NCBI RefSeq assembly: GCF_000213975.1
Contig: NZ_GL892076.1
Span: 2,265,980-2,329,979, forward strand
Source: Centipeda periodontii DSM 2778
GTDB lineage: Bacteria; Bacillota; Negativicutes; Selenomonadales; Selenomonadaceae
Length of the DNA stretch: 64,000 nucleotides
Reading direction: 5' to 3'
The notes under the pieces were generated by a model. The model did no database searches. It was not told where the DNA came from and saw only the letters and a program-made list of their open reading frames with translations. The number at the start of each line of letters is the position of its first letter. Within the stretch, counting starts at the first letter, position 1. Made by a program: the position numbers and the translations under genes. Of the stretch, positions 17,321-29,861 are shown in pieces.

Positions 17321-19024
17321 CTATACGCGATAGTCTACGCCTTCCGCACCAACACTGCCGCCGGTTTCCTCCGCCGCAATCGGCGCAAGCCCATCGATCT
17401 CATCGAGATAGTCGTCGGCGTCGCCGCGTGCATAGACCTGCTGCGCTCCATTGTGCTGACCGCTGCTCTGCTGCCACGCTTCCTGCCCCTGACTCTGCGG
17501 CATCTGCCCGTCCGCGAGCCCCGCATAGACGCCGACGCGGTCGATCTTGATCCCCTGATTGTTCAGTTCCTGTCGGAGCTGGACGAGGGAGTTTTCGATT
17601 ACATTGCGCACATGGGCATTATCGCTGTGGAATGATGCCTGCACGGCACCATCTGCACCAACTGCAACGCGCAGGGTAAGCTCACCGAGATGTTCGGGAC
17701 GCAGACGGATGACCATCTGTGTATCGGTAAGTGTGCGCAGGAGTCTTGCCTGCTCCACAATCTGACGCGGGATCTCATAGTCGGGCTGCGGACGCTGTGC
17801 TTCGTGTGTTGGTTCAGGAGTAACGACCTCCTGTGCGGGAGCCATGCTTGTCTGTGCCGCAATCGGCTGTGCCGGCTGCGGTGTGGTTTCCGCCCCCCGC
17901 GTAGGAACCTCAAAGGGCAACGTCGTCGTCATGCGAGCAGTTTGCTGTCCGCTCTGCATGGGCTGCTCTTCCTGTCCCGCTGCATCACCCTGCGAAGCAT
18001 CATGGCGCATCGTGCGCTGAGCCAGTACGGTAAGCGGGTTCGCTGCCTCGGCACCATCTTCAACGATCAGATTTTCACCGACAAGCTGCGCCCCAGACTT
18101 TCCTTGCGCCGAAGACAAGGGCTCTGCCTGTGCGCGCAGGATCGGAGCCGCGACATTCTCCATTGCTGTCTGTGCTCCTGCCGCCGTATTCACAAGGGCA
18201 GCTGTCTCCACTGTTCCTGCCGAAGTTTGTCCGCGAAGCATTGCCGTAGCATTCATGACAGGCGTCTGTTCACTCGTCAAAGGAGCATCCGGATTCAATG
18301 CCGTGCTCTGTTGAGAGGACAACGCAGTCAAGCGCAGGACCTGCGGTACCGCCCCAAGATCCTGCGGCATTCGTGTGCTCTGTACTGCCGCACTCGGATT
18401 TGCGGCTGCCCCCTCCTCGGTAAGCGCAAGAAAGACGTTACCGTTCTCCTCTTCCGTAAGGGGCTGCCCGGCAAGCGCAAGGAGGAAATTACGGCTCTTA
18501 ATGCCCTCCTCCGGCAGCTGCTGCAGGAGGCTGCGCACTGCACTCTGCAGCTTTGTGTCACCGAGCTGATCTGCCGTCAACTCATAGCGCTGAAGGATCT
18601 CCATGAGCGCAGAGTCCAGTCCCTCGTTGACATCGGAATCCACAGGCGCCGCATCTGTATTCACCACTGCCGCGACTGCTGCGGCAACACTTGAAGCTAC
18701 GCTGTCATCTGTGGATGATATTTTCTTCTCCGCGCCTGTCTTCGGTCCCTTCGCTGTCACATCCTGTGTGTCCTGCGACAGCGCATTGCTCTCCACCTGC
18801 GGCACCTTCGTCTGTGTCGTGCTTGTGGGTGCTTTGCGCGTCTGTGTCTTTGCCGCTCCTGCATCCATTCCCTTTTGCAGTGCGCCAAACGTATCGCTGA
18901 ACGAATTCTTCCCTGAGGTTGCCTGCGCACGATTCCCTGCAGATCCGGTGCGTCCCTTCGGCGCTCCTGTCCCCGCAGAGATCCCATCTGCTGTCGATAC
19001 AGCCATGAGATTATTTGCATTCAT
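17321..19024 (-). CDS. fliK: Flagellar hook-length control protein FliK
   Basis: A 567-residue protein with a long low-complexity Ala/Gln/Thr-rich N-terminal region and a conserved C-terminal domain (about residues 440-510) containing LRPEHLGELTLRV and LRQELNNQGI. FliK measures hook length and switches export specificity through FlhB. The disordered ruler-like N-terminus is normal for the family. Upstream is radA in the same orientation, with only 41 bases between. Confidence 0.9.
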   Translation of the reverse strand: MNANNLMAVSTADGISAGTGAPKGRTGSAGNRAQATSGKNSFSDTFGALQKGMDAGAAKTQTRKAPTSTTQTKVPQVESNALSQDTQDVTAKGPKTGAEKKISSTDDSVASSVAAAVAAVVNTDAAPVDSDVNEGLDSALMEILQRYELTADQLGDTKLQSAVRSLLQQLPEEGIKSRNFLLALAGQPLTEEENGNVFLALTEEGAAANPSAAVQSTRMPQDLGAVPQVLRLTALSSQQSTALNPDAPLTSEQTPVMNATAMLRGQTSAGTVETAALVNTAAGAQTAMENVAAPILRAQAEPLSSAQGKSGAQLVGENLIVEDGAEAANPLTVLAQRTMRHDASQGDAAGQEEQPMQSGQQTARMTTTLPFEVPTRGAETTPQPAQPIAAQTSMAPAQEVVTPEPTHEAQRPQPDYEIPRQIVEQARLLRTLTDTQMVIRLRPEHLGELTLRVAVGADGAVQASFHSDNAHVRNVIENSLVQLRQELNNQGIKIDRVGVYAGLADGQMPQSQGQEAWQQSSGQHNGAQQVYARGDADDYLDEIDGLAPIAAEETGGSVGAEGVDYRV

Positions 19025-19065
19025 CTACACATCACCTCTTCTACTTGTTTATCGAAAGGAATTCG

Positions 19066-20454
19066 TCATTTCTTAAATGTTTTTTCCCTGGGCATGGCGC
19101 ATTTCAGCGCGTCACTGATGGTCTCCGCACCGAAGAGTTCCATGTCCGTGAATTTCCCTTCGAGCTGCCGATAGTTCTTCATGGGAAGGAGCGCCGCTTT
19201 GAAGCCAAGCCGCCGTGCCTCGGCGACGCGCAGTTCTGCCTGTGAGACGGCACGCACCTCGCCCGAGAGTCCGACCTCGCCGCAGACAACCATGTGCGGG
19301 CGCGGCAGGCGATTCGCGAAGCTGGATGCCATCGCAACGCTGAGCGCAAGATCGGCGGCGGGTTCGTCGAGGCGGATGCCGCCCGCAACCTTGACATAGA
19401 CGTCGGCGGCACCGATCGGCAGCTTCACACGCTTTTCGAGCACGGCGAGGAGGAGCTGGATGCGCTTCACATCCACGGAGTCTGCCGTCCTTCGCGGCGG
19501 CTGATACGGGGTTGGCGCGACGAGCGCCTGCACCTCGACGAGCAGCGGACGCGTCCCCTCAACGGTCGGCACGATGATGGAACCGCTCTCCATCGCACGC
19601 TCCGAGAGGAAGAGTTTTGACGCATCGGGCACGTCGACGAGCCCGACATCGCGCATCTCGAAGAGACCGAGCTCGTTCGTACTGCCGAAGCGATTCTTCA
19701 CGGCACGCAGCACGCGGTACTCTGCGTTGCGTTCCCCCTCGAAGTAGAGCACGGTGTCGACAATGTGCTCGAGGACGCGCGGCCCTGCGAGGCTCCCCTC
19801 CTTCGTCACATGTCCGATGACAAAGACCGCGATCCCCGCCGTTTTTGCGACGCGCATGAGCTCCATCGCGCACTCACGCACCTGTGAGACACTGCCCGGT
19901 GCACTCTCGATGTCGGGGCGATACATGGTCTGGATGGAGTCGATGATGAAGAGCGCAGGTCTCTCACGTTCCACATGAGCGCAGATCGTGTCGAGATTTG
20001 TCTCACTGACGACAAGCAGATCGTCCGCGATTGCCTGCAGGCGATCTGCGCGCATGCGAATCTGTCGCGCACTCTCCTCGCCTGTCACATAGAGGACGCG
20101 GTGACCCGCGCGCGCAATATCCGCCGAGACACGCAGCGTGAGACTCGACTTGCCGACACCCGGATCGCCGACGATGAGCACCATCGATCCGGGGATGACG
20201 CCGCCGCCGAGCACGCGGTCGAGCTCGCCCGAGCCGGTGGAAAAGCGCGGCAGATCCTCCACGGCAATCTCAGCGATGGGCTGCGGACGCTCCGCATTCC
20301 CCGCACCGACACCTCTGCGCTCCGCTGCAGGAGGAGCTACAATCTCCTCCACCATCGTATTCCACGCGCCGCAGCCGGGGCATTTCCCCATCCACTTCAC
20401 GGTGTCATAGCCGCAGTTTTGGCAGACGTACGCGGTCTTTTTCTTCTTTGCCAT
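19066..20454 (-). CDS. radA: DNA repair protein RadA/Sms
   Basis: A 462-residue RadA: N-terminal zinc finger CxxC...CxxC (C10QNC and CPGC), RecA-like ATPase with Walker A GDPGVGKSSL, the RadA-specific KNRFG motif, and a C-terminal Lon-protease-like domain. It drives branch migration of recombination intermediates. Its position after clpC, in the ctsR-mcsA-mcsB-clpC-radA order, is the same as in Bacillus. Confidence 0.95.
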   Translation of the reverse strand: MAKKKKTAYVCQNCGYDTVKWMGKCPGCGAWNTMVEEIVAPPAAERRGVGAGNAERPQPIAEIAVEDLPRFSTGSGELDRVLGGGVIPGSMVLIVGDPGVGKSSLTLRVSADIARAGHRVLYVTGEESARQIRMRADRLQAIADDLLVVSETNLDTICAHVERERPALFIIDSIQTMYRPDIESAPGSVSQVRECAMELMRVAKTAGIAVFVIGHVTKEGSLAGPRVLEHIVDTVLYFEGERNAEYRVLRAVKNRFGSTNELGLFEMRDVGLVDVPDASKLFLSERAMESGSIIVPTVEGTRPLLVEVQALVAPTPYQPPRRTADSVDVKRIQLLLAVLEKRVKLPIGAADVYVKVAGGIRLDEPAADLALSVAMASSFANRLPRPHMVVCGEVGLSGEVRAVSQAELRVAEARRLGFKAALLPMKNYRQLEGKFTDMELFGAETISDALKCAMPREKTFKK

Positions 20455-20469
20455 AAAATCCCCAAATAA

Positions 20470-20494
20470 AAGGGACTGTCTGTTACAGTCCCTT
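20470..20494 (-). terminator. Hairpin between the 49-aa ORF and radA
   Basis: AAGGGACTGT and ACAGTCCCTT pair perfectly around a five-base loop. On the minus strand the flank is TTTATTTGGGG, a weak U-tract, so this may attenuate read-through into radA. The stop codon of the 49-aa ORF lies inside it. Confidence 0.5.
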
Positions 20495-20632
20495 CCGTTT
20501 CCAATTTGTCAGCGCCCGCACAAGAGCACGCACGAGCCAGTAGAGCGACCATCCCAGATTGAGGAGAAAGTCTCCCGCGCGCGCGCCTGGTTCCTTTGGA
20601 GCCAGCACATTACGCCGCGCATCAAACCTCAT
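20483..20632 (-). CDS. Possible 49-residue membrane peptide between clpC and radA
   Basis: An ATG at 20632 overlaps the clpC stop and opens a 49-codon frame ending TAA at 20483. The product has a basic N-terminus, a hydrophobic stretch FLLNLGWSLYWLVRALVRAL (about residues 22-41) and a basic tail, like a single-pass membrane peptide. The ribosome-binding site is weak (GCAGG). No family recognised; it could be a chance frame. Confidence 0.4.
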   Translation of the reverse strand: MRFDARRNVLAPKEPGARAGDFLLNLGWSLYWLVRALVRALTNWKRKGL

Positions 20633-23132
20633 GATAGGATGCCTGCTTCTCGCTTTTGTCACGCTTGTTTCGGCTCGTGTCTTTCTTTACGAAATCCAGC
20701 CCGTCACCCGCCTTGCGCACGGAGATGACATCCCCCGCCGTAAAGTCGCGTGCAAGGATGCGCTCGGCGAGTTCATCCTCGATGTTCTTCTGGATGGCAC
20801 GACGCAGAGGTCTTGCTCCGAATTTGACATCCGTCCCCTTTGAAATGAGCACGCGTTTCGCTGAGGGGCTAATCTCGATGTTAAGCTCCTGCTCGGCAAG
20901 GCGCGCCTTCACATCGCGCAGGAGGATATCCACGATCTTCGTGAGCTCCGGCTCGCCGAGCGCGTTGAAGACGATCATATCATCCACACGGTTCAAGAAC
21001 TCGGGGCGGAAAATCTTCCGCACCTCCTCTATGACGCGCTTCTTTGCACGCTCCTCATCCGTGCCCTTCGCCTGCTGCCCGATGGAAAATCCGATCGAGC
21101 CGGTCGTCGAGCGCAGATGGTTCGCGCCCGCATTCGATGTCATGATGATGATCGTGTTGCGGAAATCCGTGACCAAGCCCTGCCCATCCGTAAGCCGTCC
21201 GTCCTCAAGCACTTGCAGGAGCATGTGGAATACATCGGGATGTGCCTTCTCCACCTCGTCAAACAGGATGATGGAGAACGGTTTCTTGCGCACGGCATCC
21301 GTGAGCTGACCGCCCTCCTCATAGCCAACATACCCCGGAGGCGCTCCGATGAGACGTGACGTCGTATGCTTCTCCATGTACTCGGACATATCGAAGCGGA
21401 TGATCGCCTCCTCCGTGCCGAACACAGACTCGGCAAGAGCGCGTGCAAGTTCCGTCTTGCCGACGCCTGTCGATCCGAGGAAGAGGAAGGAGCCGATCGG
21501 ACGGCGCGGATCCTTAACCCCCGCACGGGCACGCCGCACCGCCTTGGAGACCGCGCGCACCGCCTCATCCTGACCGATGACACGACGGCTGATGTGCTTT
21601 TCGAGAGCGAGCAGACGGTCAGACTCCTTCGTCGCAATGCGCTGTACGGGAATTCCCGTCCACTGCGCTACAACATCCGCAATATCGTCCTCCGTGACGA
21701 CAATCTCCGCGCGCTGATCTCTGCCGTGACGCGCCGCGTCGAGTTGGGCACGCAGTTCCTGCTCGCGGTCACGCAGCCGCGCCGCCGCCTCATAGTCCTG
21801 ACCGCTGATCGCTGCATCCTTTTGCTTTACAATCTCGGCAATTTCTGTACGCAGACCCGTGATCTGGTCGGTGTCGCCGATATTCTTCATGCGCACACGA
21901 GATGCTGCCTCATCCATCAGGTCGATTGCCTTGTCCGGCAGACAGCGATCCGTGATGTAGCGCTTCGAGAGGCGCACCGCCGCGCGAACGGCGGCATCCT
22001 CAATGCGCGCACGGTGGAACTCCTCGTATTTACCGCGCAGCCCGCGAAGAATCTTCTCTGCATCCTCCTCGCTCGGCTCTTCCACCATGACGGTCTGGAA
22101 GCGGCGCGCGAGGGCGCTGTCCTTGGCGAAGTACTTCTTGTACTCGCTGAGTGTCGTCGCGCCGATGATCTGCATCTCCCCGCGTGCAAGGGCGGGTTTC
22201 AGAATATTCGCGGCATCGAGTGAGCCTTCCGCACCACCGGCGCGGATGAGTGTATGGATCTCGTCGATGAAGAGGATGATATTCTTCGCTTTGATGATAT
22301 CATCCACAACGTTCTTGAGACGCTCTTCGAATTCTCCGCGGTACTTCGTTCCCGCGACGAGCGCCGTCATGGAAAGCGTGACGACACGCTTGTCTTCGAG
22401 CAGGAACGGCACCTCGCCGTCCGCGATGCGTTGGGCAAGGCCCTCAGCAATGGCGGTCTTGCCAACGCCTGCCTCACCGAGGAGGATGGGATTGTTCTTC
22501 GTGCGCCGCGCGAGAATCTGGATGACGCGGTCGATCTCCGAACTGCGGCCGATGACGGGATCAAGCCCTCCGCTGCGGGCAACTCCGATCAGATCGCGCC
22601 CGAATTTTTTGAGTGAGGCGGGAAGCCCCTTGCCCTTGGCATCCCCCTTGGCGGGCTTCCTGCGCGGAGATTTCTCCTTGGACTCCTCCGCATTGCTCAT
22701 GCGCTCGAGAACCTCGCTCTGCAGTTCCTCGATGTCGACATCCATGTCTTCGATCGTATGGACTGCCGTGCCATCCGACTCCGTGAGCAGACTGAGCAGA
22801 ATATGCTCGGTCGTCACAAAGGAACGTTCCTCGCGTGCAGTATCAATCGCCCCCTGCATGACACGCTGGGCACGGCGCGTATAGTACGGGACATCCTCGG
22901 CTGGGTGCAGGACATCCTGAAACCCGTCCGAGCTGCGGATCACCTGCTCCGCACTGTCATAGTCCACGCCGAATTTATCGAGCACCTCCGCTGCGATTGT
23001 GTCACGCATATGTAATATTCCCAGCAAAAGCTGACCGGTTCCGATGTACCCCTTGCCGCGCCGCTGCGCGATATACTGTGAAAACTCTACGGCTTTGATC
23101 GCCGCCTGTGTAAAAAATTGACGGTAGTTCAA
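20622..23132 (-). CDS. clpC: ClpC, Hsp100 unfoldase of the CtsR regulon
   Basis: An 836-residue class I Clp ATPase: N-terminal double Clp repeat (about 1-145), AAA1 with Walker [10 protein letters not shown], a UVR-containing middle domain (about 410-440), AAA2 with GSTGVGKTE, and a ClpP-loop region. The start is TTG at 23132: GAGGAGGGGG lies five bases upstream, and the encoded [11 protein letters not shown] aligns with the family N-terminus. The longer upstream frame would overlap mcsB and is rejected. Functions with McsB-phosphorylated substrates and ClpP. Confidence 0.93.
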   Translation of the reverse strand: MNYRQFFTQAAIKAVEFSQYIAQRRGKGYIGTGQLLLGILHMRDTIAAEVLDKFGVDYDSAEQVIRSSDGFQDVLHPAEDVPYYTRRAQRVMQGAIDTAREERSFVTTEHILLSLLTESDGTAVHTIEDMDVDIEELQSEVLERMSNAEESKEKSPRRKPAKGDAKGKGLPASLKKFGRDLIGVARSGGLDPVIGRSSEIDRVIQILARRTKNNPILLGEAGVGKTAIAEGLAQRIADGEVPFLLEDKRVVTLSMTALVAGTKYRGEFEERLKNVVDDIIKAKNIILFIDEIHTLIRAGGAEGSLDAANILKPALARGEMQIIGATTLSEYKKYFAKDSALARRFQTVMVEEPSEEDAEKILRGLRGKYEEFHRARIEDAAVRAAVRLSKRYITDRCLPDKAIDLMDEAASRVRMKNIGDTDQITGLRTEIAEIVKQKDAAISGQDYEAAARLRDREQELRAQLDAARHGRDQRAEIVVTEDDIADVVAQWTGIPVQRIATKESDRLLALEKHISRRVIGQDEAVRAVSKAVRRARAGVKDPRRPIGSFLFLGSTGVGKTELARALAESVFGTEEAIIRFDMSEYMEKHTTSRLIGAPPGYVGYEEGGQLTDAVRKKPFSIILFDEVEKAHPDVFHMLLQVLEDGRLTDGQGLVTDFRNTIIIMTSNAGANHLRSTTGSIGFSIGQQAKGTDEERAKKRVIEEVRKIFRPEFLNRVDDMIVFNALGEPELTKIVDILLRDVKARLAEQELNIEISPSAKRVLISKGTDVKFGARPLRRAIQKNIEDELAERILARDFTAGDVISVRKAGDGLDFVKKDTSRNKRDKSEKQASYHEV

Positions 23133-23145
23133 GCTGTCCCCCTCC

Positions 23146-24216
23146 TCATCCCTGCGTTCGATATTTTTGTAAGATCGCGCGCACACGCGAGGCGCGTATG
23201 GCGCTGATTTCCCCCGTGGATAAATTTTCGTTTTCTGCCATGTACCGAAGATGACCATCGCGTGCTGCAACGATGATCTCGGCGTAGCAGTCCGGCATTA
23301 CCTCTGTGATGATCCCCCGGTCGATGCCGTAGCGTACGCGCGAAACAAGAGCAAAGAGCTCCTGCTCCGTCAGTGACCTCGCATAGGATAGAATGCCAAA
23401 CGAGCGCCACACGCCATCGTCGATGCCGTCCTTCCCGAAGTAGGAAAGTGCCTTGCGGGCGCGCCGCTCGTGTGCGACGATCTCCCCCACAGTGGTCTGC
23501 AGATTCTCGATCATCTCCGCCTCGGAATAACCGAGCGTGAGCTGATTGGAAACCTTGTAGAGATGTGCGCCCTCGCCAATCCCCTCAAGCGGGTGCACTC
23601 CCAGTCCCAACTGCGGCGATGTGTTGACAATGTTCTCGATGTTGCGCGTATAGACGAGCCCCGGCAGATGGAGGATGACAGAGGCGCGCAGACCCGTTCC
23701 AAGATTCGTCGGATATGCCGTCAGATACCCCATGGTCTCGTCAAAGGCAAGATCCAGACGCTCCTCGATGTAGTCATCCACACGTGACGCCGTTTCGAAA
23801 GCCTCGGTGAGCGAAAGTCCCGGCGTCATCGACTGGATGTGCAGATGATCGTCCTCGTTGACGAGGATGCTGATGCGCGTGTCCGCACTGATGTATGCCA
23901 TCCGATACGGAAGTGCCTCGGCAAATTTTTCGCTGATGAGTCGTTTTTCAATCAGCACCTCACGCTGGAGCGCACTCAGCTGATCCATCGCAATGCGGTC
24001 AAACGGCTGTCCGAGCTCGGTATCCATGTCTGCAAGAGCAGCATCCAACGTCTGTTGAATCTCTGCCAACTGACCGAGATCAGCGCGTCCCGGAAACGGC
24101 AGCCCCACCAGATTGCGTGCGAGACGCACACGGCTCGAGAGCACTACATCGCTGTCCGCGCCCTGCGTACCGAACCACGAAAGGCACCCGCTCCGCAGGA
24201 GCTCGTCAACTGCCAT
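23146..24216 (-). CDS. mcsB: McsB protein arginine kinase
   Basis: A 356-residue ATP:guanido phosphotransferase-fold kinase that phosphorylates arginines to mark proteins for ClpCP. The SSRVRLARN motif (about residue 29) and the NxxDHLHIQ and AYPTNLGTGLRASV blocks are typical. ATG at 24216, with GGAGGC eight bases upstream, gives the normal length and overlaps the end of mcsA by 11 bases, implying coupling. Confidence 0.93.
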   Translation of the reverse strand: MAVDELLRSGCLSWFGTQGADSDVVLSSRVRLARNLVGLPFPGRADLGQLAEIQQTLDAALADMDTELGQPFDRIAMDQLSALQREVLIEKRLISEKFAEALPYRMAYISADTRISILVNEDDHLHIQSMTPGLSLTEAFETASRVDDYIEERLDLAFDETMGYLTAYPTNLGTGLRASVILHLPGLVYTRNIENIVNTSPQLGLGVHPLEGIGEGAHLYKVSNQLTLGYSEAEMIENLQTTVGEIVAHERRARKALSYFGKDGIDDGVWRSFGILSYARSLTEQELFALVSRVRYGIDRGIITEVMPDCYAEIIVAARDGHLRYMAENENLSTGEISAIRASRVRAILQKYRTQG

Positions 24217-24736
24217 AGGACTGTGCCTCCATCTGACGTTCCAGACCGCGAATGCGATCGCGGTACTCCGCCGCCTTCTCATACTCCTCGCGCGCCACCG
24301 CCTCCTTTAGACGGGCGCGCAGCTGCTCCACCTCCTGGCGCAGCATGATGGAACTCCCCGAACGGCGCGGAATCTTACCGCGATGAACACTCGAGCCGTG
24401 AATGCGCCGCAGAAGCGGCGTGAGCTCATGGTGGAACGTCTCATAGCAGACGGAGCAGCCGATCTGCCCCGTCTGCGGAAAATCCTGAAATCTCATGCCA
24501 CAGTTCGGGCATGTGATGTGCGGTGCATCCTCTTCAGCGGAACTCTCCTGCTGATTGCTGCCGAAGATCCCCTTGAGGAAGTCCTCTGCCGACACATTTT
24601 CCTGCTGTGCACGGAGAATCGATGCCCCATAGCGCGCTGCACAGCTCATACATATATTCTTTTCACTCCGACCGCCGGGACCGATCTGCACAATGTGCAC
24701 AATCGCGTCATTGCGGCCGCATTCCTCACAGATCAT
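24206..24736 (-). CDS. mcsA: McsA, zinc-binding activator of McsB
   Basis: A 176-residue protein with CxxC pairs near the N-terminus (CEEC, CMSC) and centre (CPNC, CSVC), and a C-terminal UVR motif (EEYEKAAEYRDRIRGLE). McsA activates the McsB kinase. Adjacent to ctsR and mcsB as in other Firmicutes. Confidence 0.9.
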   Translation of the reverse strand: MICEECGRNDAIVHIVQIGPGGRSEKNICMSCAARYGASILRAQQENVSAEDFLKGIFGSNQQESSAEEDAPHITCPNCGMRFQDFPQTGQIGCSVCYETFHHELTPLLRRIHGSSVHRGKIPRRSGSSIMLRQEVEQLRARLKEAVAREEYEKAAEYRDRIRGLERQMEAQSYGS

Positions 24737-24794
24737 AGATATGCCTTTCCGTCCAGTCTCAAAATTTGACTCCGTTTTTATCTATATCGAACAA

Positions 24795-25247
24795 CTATCG
24801 AAAATTCTCCAGTGTCAACATCATCGTCTTCAGCATCTGGACGCGCTCCTTGGCGGCGAGTGTCTCCGAGTGAAAGAGTCCCGTCACCATCTGCATGAGG
24901 AGCGCGGCCTCGCGTGTCTCCACCATCCCGTGCTGGGCAAGGTAGCGTACCATCGACTGCACCGTTTCCATGTCGGTGTCTTCGTTGAGCTTCGACAGCA
25001 TATCCTGATAGACGAGATCCCGCAGCGGCACCTGCACAATGCGGATGAATCCGCCCAGCCCGCGCCGCGACTCAACAACGAATCCCTTATCCTGTGTAAA
25101 ACGCGTGGAGAGCACATAGCTGATCTGCGACGGTGCGCATGAAATCTCATCCGCAATATCCGTCCGACGCAGCTCCACCTGACCATCCTGACGCGTGGCG
25201 AGCTGACGAAGGATGTAGGACTCGATCATATCGGCAATGTTGCTCAT
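24795..25247 (-). CDS. ctsR: CtsR, repressor of class III heat-shock genes
   Basis: A 150-residue CtsR with the winged-helix DNA-binding part (IADEISCAPSQISYVLSTRFT) and the glycine wing RRGLGGFIRI that recognises its operator, followed by the C-terminal helical dimerisation domain with the McsB-sensitive region. First gene of the ctsR-mcsA-mcsB-clpC unit, and probably autoregulated. Confidence 0.95.
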   Translation of the reverse strand: MSNIADMIESYILRQLATRQDGQVELRRTDIADEISCAPSQISYVLSTRFTQDKGFVVESRRGLGGFIRIVQVPLRDLVYQDMLSKLNEDTDMETVQSMVRYLAQHGMVETREAALLMQMVTGLFHSETLAAKERVQMLKTMMLTLENFR

Positions 25248-25289
25248 CGTATCACCTTCTCCGATAGTTCCTTAATTGTGCTTTTCCTT

Positions 25290-25318
25290 ATTATATTTGA
25301 TTTTTTGACTTTTGGCAA
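25290..25318 (-). promoter_or_regulatory. ctsR promoter with candidate CtsR operator in the spacer
   Basis: On the minus strand: TTGCCA (25313-25318), 17 bases, TATAAT (25290-25295). The spacer contains AGTCAAA followed by a second TCAAA, a degenerate version of the tandem GGTCAAA heptads bound by CtsR; the second half does not keep consensus spacing. Confidence 0.65.
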
Positions 25319-25320
25319 GT

Positions 25321-25476
25321 ACCAATTACTAAGTCTGTCAGCATTGGCGTAGATTTTTTCGTCCGAACGAGGACGCAAACCGGACAGAGATAGGTGCTCT
25401 ATGGAAGATCGAGGGTGAGGTGCGGGCAAAAAAGATGCGCCAAGATGGCAGTGCTGAATTTACCAGTGCTTCCCTA
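25321..25476. repeat. MITE-like palindromic repeat, type 1, copy A
   Basis: Aligns by eye along its length with copies at 36674-36838 and 61575-61743: shared blocks GTCNGNATTGGYGNAGATTTTTT on the left, AAACCGGAC in the middle, and AAAAAGATGCGCCAAGATGG and CTGAATTTACCAGTGCTTCC on the right. The left end is the most diverged. It sits between the ctsR promoter and the small gene at 25585. Confidence 0.75.
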
Positions 25477-25519
25477 AGGCAACGGTTGTTCGGCTTCTCC
25501 GAAAAATCTGTAAAAGAAC

Positions 25520-25548
25520 AGGACAGCGCGCAAAAAATATGCTATAAT
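25520..25548 (+). promoter_or_regulatory. Candidate promoter for the 66-aa gene
   Basis: A perfect TATAAT at 25543-25548 with AGGACA 17 bases upstream, ahead of the AAGGAGGGC ribosome-binding site. Confidence 0.5.
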
Positions 25549-25584
25549 GATTCTATTGGTTATTGTGTTTAAGGAGGGCTTTTC

Positions 25585-25785
25585 ATGGATTTTGAAGCAT
25601 TGGTCAAGGCAAAATTTGATGAAGCATATGCAGCATCGGAGCATCCGAAAAAATTCTTCCTCACGGAGAACGGACGCGGCGTCGTCGATGGTGGTGAGAT
25701 GTATAATGCGCTGCTCAAGGACGTGCTTGACGTTGTTCAGAGAGCCGTTGTCGGGATTCTGAAGGACAGTCATCATACACATTGA
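25585..25785 (+). CDS. Small acidic protein of unknown function
   Basis: A 66-residue protein with a strong ribosome-binding site (AAGGAGGGC), its own promoter and its own terminator, so it is very likely expressed. It is predicted helical and has no membrane segment; the end is histidine-rich. No family recognised. It is flanked by repeat copy A and the sucrose operon. Confidence 0.7.
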   Translation: MDFEALVKAKFDEAYAASEHPKKFFLTENGRGVVDGGEMYNALLKDVLDVVQRAVVGILKDSHHTH

Positions 25786-25791
25786 AAACCG

Positions 25792-25843
25792 GATACAACA
25801 AAGAGGGGCGACTGCAACCACACAGTCGCCCCTCTTTGTTGTA

Positions 25844-25846
<3 letters not shown>
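25792..25846. terminator. Bidirectional intrinsic terminator
   Basis: A stem of more than 20 pairs (25792-25814 with 25823-25846) around an eight-base loop, G+C-rich in the middle with A- and T-rich outer parts. It ends both the 66-aa gene and scrB; the scrB stop lies in its last bases. Confidence 0.92.
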
Positions 25847-29181
<3,335 letters not shown>

Positions 29182-29233
29182 CTAGTAAAATTGCCGCAAT
29201 GGAATCTCCCCATACCTCTTTCAGATTCCTTTC

Positions 29234-29268
29234 AGTGAAAGTGTACTAATTTCCTTTTCACTTGTCAA
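29234..29268 (-). promoter_or_regulatory. scrAB promoter with palindromic operator candidate
   Basis: Minus strand TTGACA (29263-29268), 17 bases, TACACT (29240-29245). Half-sites AGTGAAA (29234-29240) and TTTCACT (29256-29262) form an inverted repeat straddling the core promoter, suitable for a repressor. No LacI- or antiterminator-type regulator gene lies next to the operon. Confidence 0.6.
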
Positions 29269-29289
29269 TGCAGGAAGATGCGAAAAGAT

Positions 29290-29318
29290 TTTACAATGAG
29301 AAGTGCTTGTGGTAGAAT
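29290..29318 (+). promoter_or_regulatory. Promoter for the glucitol-type IIA gene
   Basis: TTTACA (29290-29295), 17 bases, TAGAAT (29313-29318). It lies 54 bases upstream of the ATG and divergent from the scr promoter. Confidence 0.65.
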
Positions 29319-29371
29319 GATTTTAAGGAATCGTTTGGATTTTCGGATGTCCATCCGGGGAGGCATTACAA

Positions 29372-29734
29372 ATGAGCGTAAAATATGAAGTCACGGTCAC
29401 TACCATCGGCAAGCTGGCGCGCAAATTCCTCGAAACCAACAACAGCGTCATCCTGTTGGACGAGGGTGCACACCCGAACCTTGCCGAAATGGTCATCGAG
29501 CACACGCCGGGGGAGCTTGTAAGCGATATCGCCGCCGGCGATACACTCACGATTGGAAAGCAGAAGTACAAGGTAGTGCGCGTCGGCGAGAATGCAAACG
29601 ACACAATCCGTGAGAGTGGACACTGCACTCTCCTCTTCAACGCAAAGGGCTCCATGCCCGGACAGATCGAACTCGAGGGCAGTATTGTTCCATCGCTCTC
29701 GCAGGGACTGAAATTCAGCTTCGCAGGGAAATAA
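29372..29734 (+). CDS. Stand-alone PTS glucitol/sorbitol-type IIA protein
   Basis: A 120-residue protein similar throughout to the IIA component of glucitol/sorbitol PTS (GutB/SrlB): TTIGKLARKF near the N-terminus, the HPNLAEMVIEH and TLTIGKQKYKVVRVGENAN blocks, ending in LKFSFAGK. There is no IIB/IIC glucitol gene nearby, so it may serve a distant permease or be regulatory. GGGGAGG ribosome-binding site; own promoter and terminator. Confidence 0.8.
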   Translation: MSVKYEVTVTTIGKLARKFLETNNSVILLDEGAHPNLAEMVIEHTPGELVSDIAAGDTLTIGKQKYKVVRVGENANDTIRESGHCTLLFNAKGSMPGQIELEGSIVPSLSQGLKFSFAGK

Positions 29735-29747
29735 ATTAACTCTCTAT

Positions 29748-29785
29748 AGAAAAAGCACTCGTGCATTGACAGGAGTGCTTTTTCT
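29748..29785 (+). terminator. Intrinsic terminator after the IIA gene
   Basis: AGAAAAAGCACTC (29748-29760) pairs with GAGTGCTTTTTCT (29773-29785), with a 12-base loop. Confidence 0.85.
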
Positions 29786-29809
29786 ATTATAACGGGAAAA
29801 ATATCCTCA

Positions 29810-29861
29810 GGAGTTACTGATAAGTTCAGCGCCATCATCTTGGCGCATCTTTTTGTTTGCC
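29810..29861. repeat. Partial end of the type 1 repeat (copy E)
   Basis: Reads TTACTGATAAGTTCAGC then GCGCCA-tcatct-TGGCGC and a T-run, matching the reverse complement of the right end of the type 1 element. It stops exactly at the pilC stop codon. The small hairpin plus T5 could act as a plus-strand terminator. Confidence 0.65.

Noticed and set aside
23133-23270. N-terminal extension of clpC up to 23270
   Set aside because: It would overlap mcsB and has no family similarity; TTG at 23132 with a strong ribosome-binding site fits better.
29323-29838. 171-codon minus-strand frame opposite the glucitol-type IIA gene
   Set aside because: Covers a gene with promoter, ribosome-binding site and terminator on the other strand.
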